Source of the DNA: Sulfurimicrobium lacus
GTDB lineage: Bacteria; Pseudomonadota; Gammaproteobacteria; Burkholderiales; Sulfuricellaceae
Reading direction: 5' to 3'
DNA: 64,000 nucleotides
Assembly (NCBI RefSeq): GCF_011764585.1
Contig: NZ_AP022853.1
Location: 479,501-543,500, forward strand
The position numbers and the translations under genes were made by a program. Numbering within the stretch: position 1 is the first letter of the stretch; each line of letters starts with the position of its first letter. This document shows positions 44,317 to 55,465 of the stretch, one piece after another. Under the pieces are notes generated by a model, which worked only from the letters and a program-made list of their open reading frames with translations, did not search any database and was not told where the DNA came from.

Positions 44317-45300
44317 TTGTCCTTGAGTATACCCATTATTGCGCTTAGCGCCGGTGAACCCGCCGGCATAGGTCCCGACCTGTGCGTGCTGCTCGCCCAG
44401 CAGGCCTACCCGGCGCGCGTGATCGTGCTGGCGGACAAAACCCTGCTGGCCGCGCGCGCCAAGGCGCTCAAGCTGCCGCTGGCAATCATGGACTATGCGC
44501 CATTGGCCGATCAGCCCGCACCACTGGGGGCGCTGGAAGTCATGCATATTCCCCTGGTAGCTCCGGTTCAGCCCGGCAAGCTAGATGTCGCCAATAGCCG
44601 CTATGTTCTCGATACCTTGCGGTGCGCGGTTGACGGTTGCCTGAACGGCACTTTCGATGCCTTGGTGACCGCACCGGTGCACAAGGGCGTGATCAACGAT
44701 GCAGGTATTCATTTTACCGGCCATACCGAATTTCTCGCCGAACAGACCGCAACGCCGCGGGTGGTGATGATGCTGGTAGGGGGCGGCATGCGCGTTGCCC
44801 TGGCGACCACCCATTTGCCGCTGAAAGACGTGCCTGCCGCCATTACCCGCGAAAGCTTGAGCGAAGTGATCCGCATTCTGCACCGCGATCTCGTTTCCCG
44901 CTTCGCCATTTCTCATCCGCGCATCCTGGTGGCAGGGCTCAATCCTCATGCCGGAGAGGGCGGCCACCTCGGGCGCGAAGAAATCGAGGTGATCTCGCCG
45001 GTGCTGGATGCTTTGCGTGCCCAGGGCATGGATTTGCGCGGACCGCTGCCTGCGGATACCCTGTTTACGCCGCGCATGCTGGCCGAATGCGACTGCGTGC
45101 TGGCCATGTATCACGATCAGGGCTTGCCGGTGCTCAAACACGCCAGTTTCGGCGGCGGGGTCAATGTGACCCTGGGCCTGCCCATCATCCGCACTTCCGT
45201 GGATCATGGCACGGCGCTCGACCTGGCGGGCGGCGGTGGCGCCGAGCCGGGCAGCCTGCTGGCGGCGCTGGACCTGGCTTGTGCCATGGTGCGGCGATGA
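44317..45300 (+). CDS. pdxA: 4-hydroxythreonine-4-phosphate dehydrogenase PdxA
   Basis: PdxA oxidises 4-phosphohydroxy-L-threonine in pyridoxal phosphate synthesis. The 327 residues contain [25 protein letters not shown] with a metal His, [14 protein letters not shown], and [12 protein letters not shown] with [14 protein letters not shown]. No ATG lies upstream in frame: the start is TTG at 44317, with an alternative TTG at 44323. The stop overlaps rsmA as ATGA. It is the third gene of the conserved lptD-surA-pdxA-rsmA operon. Confidence 0.96.
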   Translation: MSLSIPIIALSAGEPAGIGPDLCVLLAQQAYPARVIVLADKTLLAARAKALKLPLAIMDYAPLADQPAPLGALEVMHIPLVAPVQPGKLDVANSRYVLDTLRCAVDGCLNGTFDALVTAPVHKGVINDAGIHFTGHTEFLAEQTATPRVVMMLVGGGMRVALATTHLPLKDVPAAITRESLSEVIRILHRDLVSRFAISHPRILVAGLNPHAGEGGHLGREEIEVISPVLDALRAQGMDLRGPLPADTLFTPRMLAECDCVLAMYHDQGLPVLKHASFGGGVNVTLGLPIIRTSVDHGTALDLAGGGGAEPGSLLAALDLACAMVRR

Positions 45301-46082
45301 GGCATATCCCGCGTAAACGGTTCGGCCAGCACTTCCTCACCAATCGTCAGGTTATCGCCGATATCGTCACGGTCATTCGTCCGCTGCCTGACGATCTGAT
45401 GGTGGAGATCGGCCCCGGCCTGGGAGCGATCACCAAACCCTTGCTCCAGACATTGCGCCACCTGCATGTGGTCGAGCTCGACCGCGATATCGTCACGCGC
45501 CTGCACCGGGAATACGATCCGGCGCGCCTTACCGTGCACGCCTGCGACGCCCTCAAATTCGATTTCGGCAGTCTGGGCAGCCCGCTACGAGTGGTCGGAA
45601 ACCTGCCCTATAATATTTCGACGCCCTTGTTATTTCACCTCGCCGGCTTTTCCCCGCTGATCGATGACATGCACTTCATGCTGCAGCTGGAAGTGGTCGA
45701 ACGCATGGTGGCGGCACCTTCTACGTCTGCCTACGGCAGGTTGTCGGTCATGCTACAATATTCCTTCATCATGGAAAATCTCTTGCACGTGCCGCCTCAG
45801 GCATTCTCGCCGCCTCCCAAGGTTGAGTCCGCAGTGGTGCGCATGCTGCCATGGCGCGAGCGCCCTTTCCGGGCGCAAGACGAAGAACTGCTGGCGAAGA
45901 TAGTGGCCGCAGCGTTCTCCATGCGTCGCAAGACCCTGCGCAATACCCTCCATGCGTATCTCAAGGATCCGGATTTCGAGCACCTCGAGATCGATCCCGG
46001 TTTGCGGGCGGAAAACATCGGCGTGGAGGATTTTGTGCGCATCGCCAATTACTGCCACGCCGCCAGCCCAGACCAGGAATAG
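45297..46082 (+). CDS. rsmA: 16S rRNA dimethyladenosine transferase RsmA (KsgA)
   Basis: A 261-residue enzyme that dimethylates A1518 and A1519 of 16S rRNA late in 30S assembly. Motifs are [27 protein letters not shown], the acidic VVELDRDI, and [13 protein letters not shown] as catalytic motif IV. It is full length. The ATG overlaps the pdxA stop. A diguanylate cyclase begins 9 bp after it, perhaps on the same transcript. Confidence 0.98.
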   Translation: MRHIPRKRFGQHFLTNRQVIADIVTVIRPLPDDLMVEIGPGLGAITKPLLQTLRHLHVVELDRDIVTRLHREYDPARLTVHACDALKFDFGSLGSPLRVVGNLPYNISTPLLFHLAGFSPLIDDMHFMLQLEVVERMVAAPSTSAYGRLSVMLQYSFIMENLLHVPPQAFSPPPKVESAVVRMLPWRERPFRAQDEELLAKIVAAAFSMRRKTLRNTLHAYLKDPDFEHLEIDPGLRAENIGVEDFVRIANYCHAASPDQE

Positions 46083-46090
46083 GCGCAAAC

Positions 46091-47926
46091 ATGGCCCAGG
46101 CATTGCCGGATAGTCAGGAATATCAGGCTAAGCCAAACGAGGCCTCACTCTATTCGCGTTATCTGGACGCCCTGGGCCATGCGACCAACCTGCTGCTGGA
46201 GGCCTCTGGCGAGGAAAATCGGGCCGAAGTGCTGCATCGTCTGGCGGAAGCCGCGCGGGTCAATCATTGCGCCTTGTATCTCAACGAGCAGTGCGCCGCC
46301 GGCCAGCTAAAGGCCAGACTGTGCTCGTACTGGTTCGCCAGCGAGCAACTGAGCCATCTTCCCGACTGTCTGGATTATGACGATTATCCCCTGCTCAGCG
46401 ACACGCTGCATATCGGTATGGTTTTTACCAAAAATCTGGTTGAATTGCCGCGCGCTGAATTCAGCCTTTTCAATGGGATAAGTGTTGCCAGCGTGGTGTG
46501 CATTCCCCTTTTGGTCGGCGGCGAGATGGCAGGGTTTCTGGGATTTTTCGCTCAGCGCGAAAAACACGACTGGCTGCCGATGGAAATCGACATCCTGTGC
46601 GTGGCGGCCAATAATTTCGCCGCGACCCTGGCACGGCAACGCATCGAAAACAGCCTGCGCGCCAGCGAGTCGCGCTTGCGGGTGCTGGTGGGGGCCACCG
46701 AGGATATCGTTATCGAATTCGATGCTGTCGGCACGATTCATAATGTCTGGTCCAGTCACAGCCAGTTGCCGCCCGCCAGTTCTGCCGCTCATACCGTGTC
46801 ATCGGCGTTGCCGGCGGATATGGCGCATGCGCTCATGGAAGCGGCGCCCCGCGTGCTGAGCAGCGGCAGGAGCGAGACCGTCGATTTCGCGCTGGTGGAC
46901 GACCTGGGCGACCAGTATTTTACCGGCAGGCTGCAAACGGTTCCCGCCGAAGGCGGACACGGCCTGCACCTGGTGGCGCTGATCCACGATGTAACATTGC
47001 AGATGCAGGCGGAAGCGCGACGCCAGGCCATGCTCGACACCCTGGATTTGCTGGAAGAAGCGATCATAGACATGACGCCCCAAGGCAAGCTGACTAGTGT
47101 CAGCGCCGGCTGGGGGAAGCTGCGCGGCGACCAGAAAGCGGTGCGCACTATGGCAGACCAGTCATTGTTCCAATTCGTGCACCCGGAAGACCATACCATT
47201 GTCAGCACCAGCCTGAAGCAACTGGAGTCGGGGCAGGAACGCAACACTACCTTGCGTTTCCGCCTGCAAGACGAAAGTGGAGATCATCTGTGGGTGGAAG
47301 CGCGCTTGCTGGCGTATCGCTCTCCTCAGGGGAGCGTTACCAGTATGCGCGGGATACTGCGTGACGTGACCGCAGCCTATCTGGAGCAGAAACGTATCAC
47401 CCGGCTGGCGTTGCATGATCCGCTCACCGAGTTGCCGAACCGGATTCTGCTACAGGATCACCTGCAGCAGGCCATCGTTCGCGCCCAGCGCAATGGGACC
47501 AAAGTGGCCCTGGGCTTTATCGACCTCGACCGCTTCAAGCAAATCAACGACACCCTCGGGCATCACGCAGGGGACGTCGTGCTGCGCACCTTGAGCCAGC
47601 GGCTGCTGTCCGTGATGCGCGAGACGGACACGCTCAGCCGCTGGGGCGGTGACGAGTTCGTGGCCTTGCTGCCGGACGCAGCGCATGACCGGGATATCCG
47701 CATGGTTGCCATGCGCCTGATGGAGGCCGGGCGACTGCCCATCGAAGTGGGCGGACAAGAGGTTCAGCCCACCTTGAGCATCGGCTTTGCCGTCTACCCG
47801 GACAATGCGAGCAGCGCCGAGGAGCTGATGGCCGCTGCCGACGACACCATGTTCCATGCCAAGCACAACGGCCGCAACAATGTGCAGTTCTACCAGAGCC
47901 TGAGCGTGGATTTCAACGCAATTTGA
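46091..47926 (+). CDS. GAF-PAS-GGDEF diguanylate cyclase
   Basis: A 611-residue soluble signalling protein. A GAF-like domain (about 30-185, [21 protein letters not shown]) comes first. Two PAS-like domains (about 190-310 and 315-430) end in [21 protein letters not shown] domain (about 440-605) follows, with [24 protein letters not shown] and the intact active site [15 protein letters not shown] lies five residues before GGDEF, so the product-inhibition I-site is present. It should make cyclic di-GMP. There is no EAL domain. The ligand sensed by GAF/PAS is unknown. Confidence 0.93.
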   Translation: MAQALPDSQEYQAKPNEASLYSRYLDALGHATNLLLEASGEENRAEVLHRLAEAARVNHCALYLNEQCAAGQLKARLCSYWFASEQLSHLPDCLDYDDYPLLSDTLHIGMVFTKNLVELPRAEFSLFNGISVASVVCIPLLVGGEMAGFLGFFAQREKHDWLPMEIDILCVAANNFAATLARQRIENSLRASESRLRVLVGATEDIVIEFDAVGTIHNVWSSHSQLPPASSAAHTVSSALPADMAHALMEAAPRVLSSGRSETVDFALVDDLGDQYFTGRLQTVPAEGGHGLHLVALIHDVTLQMQAEARRQAMLDTLDLLEEAIIDMTPQGKLTSVSAGWGKLRGDQKAVRTMADQSLFQFVHPEDHTIVSTSLKQLESGQERNTTLRFRLQDESGDHLWVEARLLAYRSPQGSVTSMRGILRDVTAAYLEQKRITRLALHDPLTELPNRILLQDHLQQAIVRAQRNGTKVALGFIDLDRFKQINDTLGHHAGDVVLRTLSQRLLSVMRETDTLSRWGGDEFVALLPDAAHDRDIRMVAMRLMEAGRLPIEVGGQEVQPTLSIGFAVYPDNASSAEELMAAADDTMFHAKHNGRNNVQFYQSLSVDFNAI

Positions 47927-49094
47927 ATTGCTTGAGGACGCCGTCGAGTTTGGCGGACAGCTTCGCCAGTTCGCCCACGGCCTGTTCGCTGGAAATGGTG
48001 TCCAGCGAGGCTTCATGTACCATATGGCTGATTTCGTCCACATGGTGGCGTACGCCGGAAACCATCTTGTTCTGAGATTCGGCACTGGTGGCGATGCGTT
48101 CGATCATTTCAGACACCTTTTCCACGCTGCCTACGATCTCCTGCAACGCACGCCCCGCCTCGGTAGCCTTTTCCACCCCGCCGCGCACCTGCTCGGTGCC
48201 GCTTTGCATGGTGGATATCGCGTTGCGCGTTTCCTGTTGCACGCTCTGGATCATTTCGCTGATTTCCTTGGTGGCCTGCGCAGTTTTTTCCGCCAATTTG
48301 CGTACTTCGTCTGCCACCACCGCGAATCCGCGCCCCTGCTCACCGGCGCGGGCAGCCTCGATCGCCGCGTTGAGGGCGAGCAAGTTGGTCTGTTCGGCAA
48401 TGCCGTTGATGACCGCCACGATTGCGCCGATTTCGTCCGACTTGCGCCCCAGGCTATCCACCGCTGAGGAGCCCAGCGTGACCGACTCGTTGATCTGGCG
48501 CATGCCCTGGATGGTTTCCTGAACGATCCTGCCGCCCGATTTTGCCAGGTCGGATGCGTTGCGTGCCGCTTCCGATACCTGGCCGGCGCTGCCGGAAATT
48601 TGCGCCACCGTATCCGAAAGCGTCTCGGTGCTGGAGTTGATGCTGGCCACGGTCTGATGTTGCGCGTCAAAGCGGCTGCGTACCCCGCTCATCAGTTCCT
48701 GGATGGTGTTTGCATCGTGGTTTACGGAGCCGCTCATGCTGGCCACTTCGCCGATCAGGTCGCGCAGGTTGCTGGCCATCTTGTTGAAACTGACGACAAT
48801 CTCGCCGATCGTATCGTCGCTTTCCATGGCGCAGTGGTGGCTGATGTCCTTGTCGCTGATCGCTGTGGCGACCTGCGAAATGCGCCGCAGCTTGGACAGC
48901 AGCACCCAGCTTACCAGCCAGTAATTGGCCAGTCCGAGAGTGACGCCCGCTGCCAGCGCACCAGCACAGAACCACACCAGCATGCCGGGTTTCCATTCGA
49001 CGAAGATGTTGGCAAAGAGCGGAAATACCGCGCCCATCACCACGCCAAGCGCAAGGAACGACAACAGGAGATTGCGCAGAATGCTTGGTTTCAT
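47913..49094 (-). CDS. Methyl-accepting chemotaxis-type protein without a ligand domain
   Basis: A 393-residue receptor. Two N-terminal transmembrane helices (about 8-30 and 38-62) are separated by only a few residues, so there is no periplasmic sensor domain. A HAMP-like linker with [16 protein letters not shown] follows. The signalling hairpin has a classical tip [20 protein letters not shown] and [18 protein letters not shown]. It should form trimers of dimers and regulate a CheA. No che genes are near. It overlaps the convergent cyclase gene by 14 bp. Confidence 0.93.
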   Translation of the reverse strand: MKPSILRNLLLSFLALGVVMGAVFPLFANIFVEWKPGMLVWFCAGALAAGVTLGLANYWLVSWVLLSKLRRISQVATAISDKDISHHCAMESDDTIGEIVVSFNKMASNLRDLIGEVASMSGSVNHDANTIQELMSGVRSRFDAQHQTVASINSSTETLSDTVAQISGSAGQVSEAARNASDLAKSGGRIVQETIQGMRQINESVTLGSSAVDSLGRKSDEIGAIVAVINGIAEQTNLLALNAAIEAARAGEQGRGFAVVADEVRKLAEKTAQATKEISEMIQSVQQETRNAISTMQSGTEQVRGGVEKATEAGRALQEIVGSVEKVSEMIERIATSAESQNKMVSGVRHHVDEISHMVHEASLDTISSEQAVGELAKLSAKLDGVLKQFKLR

Positions 49095-49107
49095 GGTTTT
49101 TCCCTTG

Positions 49108-49500
49108 TTATTGGCGCGAGCCGCGCTGAATGAATTCGATCTGGTACCCGTCCGGGTCCACGACGAAAGCGATAATGGTTGAACCGTGCTTCATCTTGCC
49201 CGCTTCCAGCGTCACCTTGCCGCCGCGTTTTTTGACTTCCGCGCAGGCATGTGCGGCGTCCTCCACCTCGATGGCGATATGGCCGAAGCCATTGCCGATA
49301 TCGTAGGATGAGGTATCCCAGTTGTGGGTCAGCTCGATCGCGGCATGCTCGCTTTCGTCGCCGTACCCCACGAAAGCCAGGGTAAAGCGCCCCTCGGGAT
49401 AGTCCTTGCGCCGCAACAAGCGCATGCCGAGGACCTCGGTATAAAAAGCGATGGATCTTTCCAGGTCCGCGACACGGATCATGGTATGCAGCAAACGCAT
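49108..49500 (-). CDS. gloA: Lactoylglutathione lyase (glyoxalase I)
   Basis: A 130-residue glyoxalase I that converts the methylglyoxal-glutathione hemithioacetal to S-lactoylglutathione. The start is [20 protein letters not shown], with metal ligand His in LLHTMIRV, Glu in [10 protein letters not shown], His in FGHIAIEV, and Glu in YQIEFIQR. I chose ATG 49500 because AAAGGGAG precedes it and it matches the family start. It detoxifies methylglyoxal with Ni or Zn. Confidence 0.97.
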   Translation of the reverse strand: MRLLHTMIRVADLERSIAFYTEVLGMRLLRRKDYPEGRFTLAFVGYGDESEHAAIELTHNWDTSSYDIGNGFGHIAIEVEDAAHACAEVKKRGGKVTLEAGKMKHGSTIIAFVVDPDGYQIEFIQRGSRQ

Positions 49501-49648
49501 AACGCTCCCTTTCATTCGCTCGGTAAAGTTATATTTTTACAATCACTTATTGCCGCATCATAGCGCGCTTGGCGCACGGAAAAAACCCCCGCGCGAACAA
49601 GGCGAAAATTAGGCGCACATTCGGCAGGTTTCAAAAATGGGTTCCAAG

Positions 49649-50362
49649 TCAAAAACGGTGGTAATGGGCGGCGTGTTCTCTGAGCAAAGTGCGTAGCGCG
49701 GTATAGTCCGGGCATAACTGGGCCACGATTTTCCAGAACGATGGCGAATGGTTCAGTTCGATCAGATGGGCCAGCTCGTGGACGACCACATAGTCGATTA
49801 CCGCAGGCGGGGCCTTGATCAGACGCCAGTTGAGGCGGATGTTGCCGCCGCTGGTACAGCTTCCCCAGCGCGTCCGGGCGCTGCTCAAACCGAGCCGCGA
49901 CACGCTGACGTCCAGCTGGCGCGCATAAAATTCGACCCGATGCTGAAAGAATGTCAGGGCCTCGCGGCGGTACCACTGCACGACGCGGGTTTGGAGCGCA
50001 CTGGTGTCGGTCGGATCAGGTAGTGCGACGCGCAACTGTCCGTCGCCAAGGGCAGGGCGCGCGCGGGGCGTGCCGCGCTCCACCAGCAGTTCGATCGGGC
50101 CGCCGAGGAACGGCAGCAGCTCGCCGTCGCGCCAGCTGATGTCCGGAATGCTGCGGGCACGCATTTCTTCCAGCTTGTCCAGCACCCAGCCCGATTTTTC
50201 ACGTAGTACCGTTTCCCAGGCCCGTTGCGGGGCGCGCGTGGGCACGCTTACAGTCAGCCCCGACTGGTCTATTCTGAGCCCGATGGTACGGCGGCGCGGG
50301 CTGCGCCGCAGCAGGTAGGGAACTTCCTCATCACCGAGGCGTATGCGGTGCAAGCGGCCCAC
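49649..50362 (-). CDS. M48/SprT-like metallopeptidase, YgjP family
   Basis: A 237-residue protein of the DUF45/YgjP type. The N-terminal beta region has RRSPRRRTIGLRI. The C-terminal zinc-peptidase motif is VVHELAHLIELNHSPSFWKIV, with two His and a Glu plus a downstream Glu/His. SARTRWGSCTSGGNIRLNWRL is family specific. The substrate is unknown. Its start overlaps the 3' end of plsC by 32 bp, suggesting coupling in the glyQS-gmhB-plsC transcript. Confidence 0.9.
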   Translation of the reverse strand: MGRLHRIRLGDEEVPYLLRRSPRRRTIGLRIDQSGLTVSVPTRAPQRAWETVLREKSGWVLDKLEEMRARSIPDISWRDGELLPFLGGPIELLVERGTPRARPALGDGQLRVALPDPTDTSALQTRVVQWYRREALTFFQHRVEFYARQLDVSVSRLGLSSARTRWGSCTSGGNIRLNWRLIKAPPAVIDYVVVHELAHLIELNHSPSFWKIVAQLCPDYTALRTLLREHAAHYHRF

Positions 50363-51080
50363 CTTCGTAGTCGCGCGCGATGCGCTGCATTTCTTCCTCG
50401 ATCCACACCTCTACTTCGGCGTTGAGTGCGCCCGCTTTCATGCCCGCCGTATGTATCGGCTTGCCGATGCTGAGGGTGATGGTGCCGGGATACTTGAGAA
50501 ACGCGTTCTTGCCCCAGAATTCCCCGGCATTATGCGCCACCGGCAGCACCGTCGCCCCGTTGTGTGCGGCCATGAAAGCGCCACCGATGTTGTATTTTCC
50601 CTGCGTTCCCGGCTTTACCCGCGTGCCTTCGGGGAATACCGCCACCCAGAAGCCCTGTGCCAGCCGCTCCTTGCCCTGCTCGGTGATTTGTTTCAGGGCC
50701 TCCTTGCCGGCGGCGCGGTCGATCGCGATCGGACTGGTCATGGCCAGTCCCCAGCCGAAGAACGGGATTCTCAGGAGTTCGCGCTTCATGACCCAGACCA
50801 CCGGCGGGAAGATGCACTGGAAGGCCAGTGTTTCCCATGCCGACTGGTGCTTGGCGAGGATGACAACGGGCGTGGCGGGAATGTTTTCTGTGCCGATCAC
50901 ACGGTAGCTCAGGCCGCATATCACCCTGGCCCACCACAGCATGATTTTTGCCCAGGCCGCGATGATGCGGGAGCGCGTCAGCGGGTGGAAGGGAAAGGTC
51001 AGCAGCGCGATGACCGAGAAGATTGGGGTGAGCAGCAGCATGCCCAGGGCGTACAGGAAGGAGCGCAGCCACACCATCAT
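50331..51080 (-). CDS. plsC: 1-acyl-sn-glycerol-3-phosphate acyltransferase
   Basis: A 249-residue membrane acyltransferase making phosphatidic acid. An N-terminal transmembrane helix (LYALGMLLLTPIFSVIALL) is followed by acyltransferase block I as AKHQSAWETLA. This is HX4E, where E. coli PlsC has HX4D. Block III is VFPEGTRVKPG. The start ATG at 51080 overlaps the gmhB stop (ATGA). The name follows the family; the exact acyl donor is unknown. Confidence 0.92.
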   Translation of the reverse strand: MMVWLRSFLYALGMLLLTPIFSVIALLTFPFHPLTRSRIIAAWAKIMLWWARVICGLSYRVIGTENIPATPVVILAKHQSAWETLAFQCIFPPVVWVMKRELLRIPFFGWGLAMTSPIAIDRAAGKEALKQITEQGKERLAQGFWVAVFPEGTRVKPGTQGKYNIGGAFMAAHNGATVLPVAHNAGEFWGKNAFLKYPGTITLSIGKPIHTAGMKAGALNAEVEVWIEEEMQRIARDYEGGPLAPHTPR

Positions 51081-51619
51081 GCGATAGGGGAGGTCAGGTG
51101 GCGCACCGCTTCGGCCAAATCCGCGAACACCAGGGTCCCTTCCGGCAGGCCGCCGGCTTCGAGCGTTTTTTCCCCTTTGCCGGTGCGTACCAGAACCGGC
51201 ATGGCGCCCATGGAGACCGCCGCCTGAAGGTCGCGCAGGGAATCGCCGATGGCAGGCACGCCCTTCAGGTCCATGTTGAAGCGCCGGCTGATTTCCTCGA
51301 ACATGCCGGGCTTGGGTTTGCGGCAATCGCACTTGGAGTCCGCCGCATGGGGGCAGAAAAACAGCGCGTCGATGCGTCCGCCGACCTGGGCCAGCGCCTT
51401 GTGCATCTTGTCGTGGATGGCGTTGAGCGTGGCCATGTCGAACAGGCCGCGCCCGATGCCCGACTGGTTGGTGGCAAGCACTACCCGGTAGCCCGCCTGG
51501 TTGAGCCTGGCGATGGCTTCCAGGCTGCCGGGAATGGGTTTCCACTCTTCCGGGCTCTTGATGAACTGGTCGGAATCGACGTTGATGACGCCGTCGCGGT
51601 CGAGAATGATTAGCTTCAT
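51077..51619 (-). CDS. gmhB: D-glycero-beta-D-manno-heptose 1,7-bisphosphate 7-phosphatase
   Basis: A 180-residue HAD phosphatase of the ADP-heptose (LPS core) pathway. The nucleophile motif is MKLIILDRDGVINVD. The zinc loop is CPHAADSKCDCRKPKPGM. The lysine and acidic motifs are in AIGDSLRDLQAA. ATG 51619 gives the family start; the frame upstream runs only through a palindromic repeat. It lies downstream of glyS, the usual order in betaproteobacteria. Confidence 0.96.
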   Translation of the reverse strand: MKLIILDRDGVINVDSDQFIKSPEEWKPIPGSLEAIARLNQAGYRVVLATNQSGIGRGLFDMATLNAIHDKMHKALAQVGGRIDALFFCPHAADSKCDCRKPKPGMFEEISRRFNMDLKGVPAIGDSLRDLQAAVSMGAMPVLVRTGKGEKTLEAGGLPEGTLVFADLAEAVRHLTSPIA

Positions 51620-51627
51620 GATTTTTC

Positions 51628-51711
51628 GGTGAGGCGTGAGGCGTGAGGGGTGAGGGGTAAAGCCACCGCACACCGCTTTTGCTCCTCACTCCTCACTCTT
51701 CACTCCTTACT
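51628..51711. repeat. Second GTGAGGG-type palindromic repeat
   Basis: Left arm variants of GTGAGGCGTGAGGGGTGAGG and right arm variants of CTCCTCACTCCTCACTCTTC flank a short centre. It shares the 14-mer CTCACTCCTCACTC with the repeat at 24601-24680. It fills the gap between glyS and gmhB. Confidence 0.75.
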
Positions 51712-51712
51712 G

Positions 51713-53821
51713 TCAAGCTGCAAGCTTGGATATGTCGGCCACCTGGTTCATCAGGTCGCCTAGGGATTTGAGCAATGCGAGACGGTTGTTGCGGATCAGC
51801 GGTTCGTCCGCCATCACCATCACGCCGTCGAAGAAGCTGTCCACCGCCTGGCGCGCGCCGGCCAGACGGGTCAGGGCGCCGGTGTAATCCTCGTTCTGCA
51901 GCAAAGATGTGACCTGGGGCGCGAGGCGGCTCACCACCTCGAACAGGTCGCGCTCCGCTGTTTCCTGCAGCAGCGCCGGATCGGCGTCGCCGCTCGGGGG
52001 CGCGGTTTTCTTCAGGATGTTCTGGATGCGCTTGTTGGCAGCGGCAAGCGCGGCGGCTTCCGGCAGCTTCCGGAACTCGCGCACTGCGTCCAGGCGCGGC
52101 GTGACCAGGTCGATGCGGGTGGGATTCTGGCTGACCACCGCTTCGATTTCATCGGGATCGAAGCCTTTGTCGCGCAGATAATTTTTCAGACGTTCCAGCA
52201 TGAATCCGTGCACGTCCTGCACCACGCTGTCGGCGATGATTTCCGCCGGGAACTGCCCCTTGGCCAGGTTCAGCAGGGACACCAGGTCCAGCGGCAGCTG
52301 CGCCTCGATCAGCATGCGCAGCACGCCCAGGGCGTGGCGGCGCAGGCCGAAGGGGTCCTTGTCGCCGGTGGGCACGAGGCCGATGCCGTAGATACCCACC
52401 AGGGTGTCGAGCTTGTCCGCCAGGGCGGCCGCTGCGGCGATATTGTCCTGCGGCAGCGCATCGCCGGCGAAGCGCGGCCAGTAGTGCTGCTCCACGGCGC
52501 GCGCCACGGCCTCGGGTTCGCCGTCGTGAGCGGCGTAGTAGCGGCCCATGATGCCCTGCAGCTCGGGGAATTCGCCCACCATGTCGGTGATCAGATCGGC
52601 CTTGGCGAGGTAGCCGCCGCGCTCCGCCTGAGCGGCGTCGGCCCCGAGGTGGCGCGCGATTTCACCGGCCAGCTTGGCGAGGCGCTGCGCCCGCTCCATC
52701 TGGCTGCCCAGCTTGTTGTGATACACCACGTTGGCGAGCTTGGCGACGCGGGATTCCAGCGATTTCTTGCGGTCCTGGTCGAAGAAGAACTTGGCGTCGG
52801 CGAGGCGCGGACGCACCACCCGCTCGTTGCCGCCGATGACTGCGGATGGATCGGCGGGGCGGATGTTGGACACGATCAGGAAGCGGTTGGTCAGCTTGCC
52901 CGTGTTGTCCAGCAGGGGGAAATATTTCTGGTTGGCCTTCATGGTGAGGATCAGGCATTCCTGCGGGACGTCCAGGAAGCCTTCCTCGAATTGGCCGACC
53001 AGCACGTTGGGGCGTTCCACCAGCGCGGTTACTTCGTCCAGCAGGGCGTCGTCCTCGATCGGCGTTACGCCGCCGATTTTTGCGGCGGCTTCTTGAAGCT
53101 GGCGGGCGATGTCGGCGCGGCGTTCTTCAAAGCTGGCGATGACCGCGCCTTCGCTCGCCATCTGCATGGCGTAGCTGTCGGCATCCCTGAGTGAGATGGA
53201 GGCGGTGGCGGCCTCGAAGCGGTGGCCGCGGGTTTCGCGCCCGGCGGCGAGACCGAGCGCGGACACCGGAATTACGTCCGCGCCGTGCAAGGCGATCAGG
53301 GCGTGGGCCGGGCGCACGAAATTGACGGTGCTCCAGCCATCGGCTAACTGGTAGCTCATCACCTTGGGGATGGGCAGTTTTGCCAGCGCATCTTCCAGCG
53401 CGAGTTGCAGGCCATTGACGAGCGTTGCACCCCGCACTTCGGTGTCGAAGAACAGGGCCTCTGCCTTGCCTTCGCCCTCGCGCTTGAGGCGGGGCAGGAT
53501 GGATGCGTCCAGCCCCATGGCCGCCAGGCGTTTCTGCAATGCCTGGGTGGCCTCGCCGTTGGCATCCAGCCCGATGCTCACCGGCATCAGTTTATGCGAT
53601 ACCGGCTTGTCCGCTGCCTGCGCGGCGACATGCGTGACATGTGCGGCGAGGCGGCGCGGCGAGGCGTAGGGCGTGACGACCGAGTTTTCGCCCGCCAATC
53701 CATGAGCCTTGAGGGATTCGAACAGGTTGGCGGAGAATGCCTCGCCCAGTTTCCTGAGAGCCTTGGGCGGCAGTTCCTCGACGAATAATTCAACCAGCAG
53801 ATTCTTCGTGTCCATATTCAT
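51713..53821 (-). CDS. glyS: Glycyl-tRNA synthetase beta subunit
   Basis: A 702-residue beta subunit of the alpha2beta2 enzyme. It starts [18 protein letters not shown] and contains [38 protein letters not shown] (region about 255-280), [12 protein letters not shown]-like [31 protein letters not shown] (about 460-490), and a C-terminal anticodon/DALR domain. It provides tRNA binding. Its ATG overlaps the glyQ stop by 4 bp. An alternative ATG lies two codons in. Confidence 0.98.
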   Translation of the reverse strand: MNMDTKNLLVELFVEELPPKALRKLGEAFSANLFESLKAHGLAGENSVVTPYASPRRLAAHVTHVAAQAADKPVSHKLMPVSIGLDANGEATQALQKRLAAMGLDASILPRLKREGEGKAEALFFDTEVRGATLVNGLQLALEDALAKLPIPKVMSYQLADGWSTVNFVRPAHALIALHGADVIPVSALGLAAGRETRGHRFEAATASISLRDADSYAMQMASEGAVIASFEERRADIARQLQEAAAKIGGVTPIEDDALLDEVTALVERPNVLVGQFEEGFLDVPQECLILTMKANQKYFPLLDNTGKLTNRFLIVSNIRPADPSAVIGGNERVVRPRLADAKFFFDQDRKKSLESRVAKLANVVYHNKLGSQMERAQRLAKLAGEIARHLGADAAQAERGGYLAKADLITDMVGEFPELQGIMGRYYAAHDGEPEAVARAVEQHYWPRFAGDALPQDNIAAAAALADKLDTLVGIYGIGLVPTGDKDPFGLRRHALGVLRMLIEAQLPLDLVSLLNLAKGQFPAEIIADSVVQDVHGFMLERLKNYLRDKGFDPDEIEAVVSQNPTRIDLVTPRLDAVREFRKLPEAAALAAANKRIQNILKKTAPPSGDADPALLQETAERDLFEVVSRLAPQVTSLLQNEDYTGALTRLAGARQAVDSFFDGVMVMADEPLIRNNRLALLKSLGDLMNQVADISKLAA

Positions 53822-54735
53822 GCCGCCTTCTTTTCAATCTGCGCCAGGACTTCGGCGGCCCAATCCTGCGGCGCCATCGGGAAGCCGAGGCGGGCGCGGC
53901 TGTCGAGGTAGCCCTGGGCGACGCTGCGCGCCAGGTTGCGGATGCGGCCGATGTAGGCGGCGCGCTCGGTGACGGAGATGGCGCCGCGCGCGTCCAGCAG
54001 GTTGAAGGAGTGGCCGGCCTTGAGCAGCTGTTCGTAGGCGGGCAGCGCCAGTTGCTGTTCCATCAGGTGTTTGGCTTGCTTCTCGTGGGCGTTGAAGGCG
54101 GTGAGCATGAACTCCACGTCGCTGTGTTCGAAATTGTAGGTCGACTGCTCCACCTCGTTCTGGTGGTAGACGTCGCGGTAAGTGAGTCCTTCCGTCCAGG
54201 TCAGGTCGAACACGTTGTCGACCCCTTGCAGGTACATGGCCAGACGCTCCAGGCCGTAGGTGATCTCGCCGGTGATGGGCTTGCAGTCGATGCCGCCGAC
54301 CTGCTGGAAGTAGGTGAACTGGGTCACTTCCATGCCGTTCAGCCACACTTCCCAGCCCAGACCCCAGGCGCCGAGGGTGGGGTTTTCCCAGTCGTCTTCG
54401 ACGAAGCGGATGTCGTTGCTCTTGAGGTCGAAACCGAGCGCTTCCAGCGATCCGAGATAGAGTTCGAGGATGTTTTCCGGGGCCGGTTTCAGGACCACCT
54501 GGTACTGGTAGTAGTGCTGCAGGCGGTTGGGGTTCTCGCCGTAGCGGCCGTCCTTGGGGCGGCGCGAGGGCTGGACGTAGGCGGCCTTCCAGGGCTCGGG
54601 GCCGATGGCGCGCAGGAAGGTGGCCGTGTGACTGGTGCCGGCGCCGACTTCCATGTCGTAGGGCTGAAGCAAGGCGCAACCGCGTTCGGCCCAGTAGCGC
54701 TGGAGCGTGAGAATAATGTCCTGGAAAGTCAGCAT
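53818..54735 (-). CDS. glyQ: Glycyl-tRNA synthetase alpha subunit
   Basis: The 305-residue catalytic subunit begins [20 protein letters not shown]. It has the class II motifs [20 protein letters not shown] and [20 protein letters not shown] (split here for length), and [19 protein letters not shown]. It adenylates glycine. It is the first gene of glyQ-glyS-gmhB-plsC, with about 80 bp separating it from the upstream DUF3365 gene. Confidence 0.99.
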   Translation of the reverse strand: MLTFQDIILTLQRYWAERGCALLQPYDMEVGAGTSHTATFLRAIGPEPWKAAYVQPSRRPKDGRYGENPNRLQHYYQYQVVLKPAPENILELYLGSLEALGFDLKSNDIRFVEDDWENPTLGAWGLGWEVWLNGMEVTQFTYFQQVGGIDCKPITGEITYGLERLAMYLQGVDNVFDLTWTEGLTYRDVYHQNEVEQSTYNFEHSDVEFMLTAFNAHEKQAKHLMEQQLALPAYEQLLKAGHSFNLLDARGAISVTERAAYIGRIRNLARSVAQGYLDSRARLGFPMAPQDWAAEVLAQIEKKAA

Positions 54736-54818
54736 GAAGGCAGGGAATCGCTAAAAAGCGCTGATTTTACTGCATTTCCGGGGTGCCGGGAATGGGGCGG
54801 GAGCCCGCCCCACGGGAA

Positions 54819-55394
54819 TTACAGCGGACGTTTGATGCTGAAGGCGCCGCGCAGCTGGCCCAGGGTGTAACCGTTAGCCTTGTCGTGCGGATAGCCGGCG
54901 GCCAGCGCATCCCTGACAGGCTGGGCGCGAACTTCGTCCGTGCCGTGGCATTTGAGGCAGACGTCCTGCAGCGGAATCGCCTTCATGTAGCGGAAATACT
55001 TGCCCTGCGGCTCGGTGACGATTTCCGCATAATCCATGTTGGCGGGATTTTCCTTTTCGAGGCGCTGCTCGAAATCGGCCAGCACTTTCTGCTCCCAGGC
55101 GTCCGGCGTACCCAGCAGCGGGTTGCGCACTTTCTGCGACACGCGGCTCACCTTCCAGCCGTTCTTGCGCGAGAGCTCGGAAGCGATGGTGGGTGCAGCG
55201 TCGCGGCAAACCGCGATGGCCGCGACCGGGCCGCGCGCTTCCATCTCGGTTTTCAGCACGCCGCTCAACTGGGTGGCAAATTCCTTCACCACCTTGCGGG
55301 CTTCATCCTGGTATTTGGCCATCTCGTCGCCGGCCAGGGCGGGGTGTGCGACGGAAGCGGAAAACAGTGCGGCGATCAGAAAACGCAGTTTCAT
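54819..55394 (-). CDS. Periplasmic DUF3365 (Tll0287-like) haem protein
   Basis: A 191-residue exported protein. The signal peptide [21 protein letters not shown] is cleaved near ALA-GDE. The DUF3365 domain ends with a single c-type haem site CLKCHG near residue 147, preceded by [10 protein letters not shown]. Tll0287-like domains are sensor-like PAS relatives carrying one haem. Free-standing versions may be small periplasmic haem sensors or electron carriers. It lies between the GIY-YIG gene and glyQ on the same strand. Confidence 0.88.
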   Translation of the reverse strand: MKLRFLIAALFSASVAHPALAGDEMAKYQDEARKVVKEFATQLSGVLKTEMEARGPVAAIAVCRDAAPTIASELSRKNGWKVSRVSQKVRNPLLGTPDAWEQKVLADFEQRLEKENPANMDYAEIVTEPQGKYFRYMKAIPLQDVCLKCHGTDEVRAQPVRDALAAGYPHDKANGYTLGQLRGAFSIKRPL

Positions 55395-55465
55395 GGGTGA
55401 TGCTCCAAAACGAATGAGGGGGAATGGCGGTCAGCCGGCGAATCGGGCGACCCGCGGCAAGGCGC

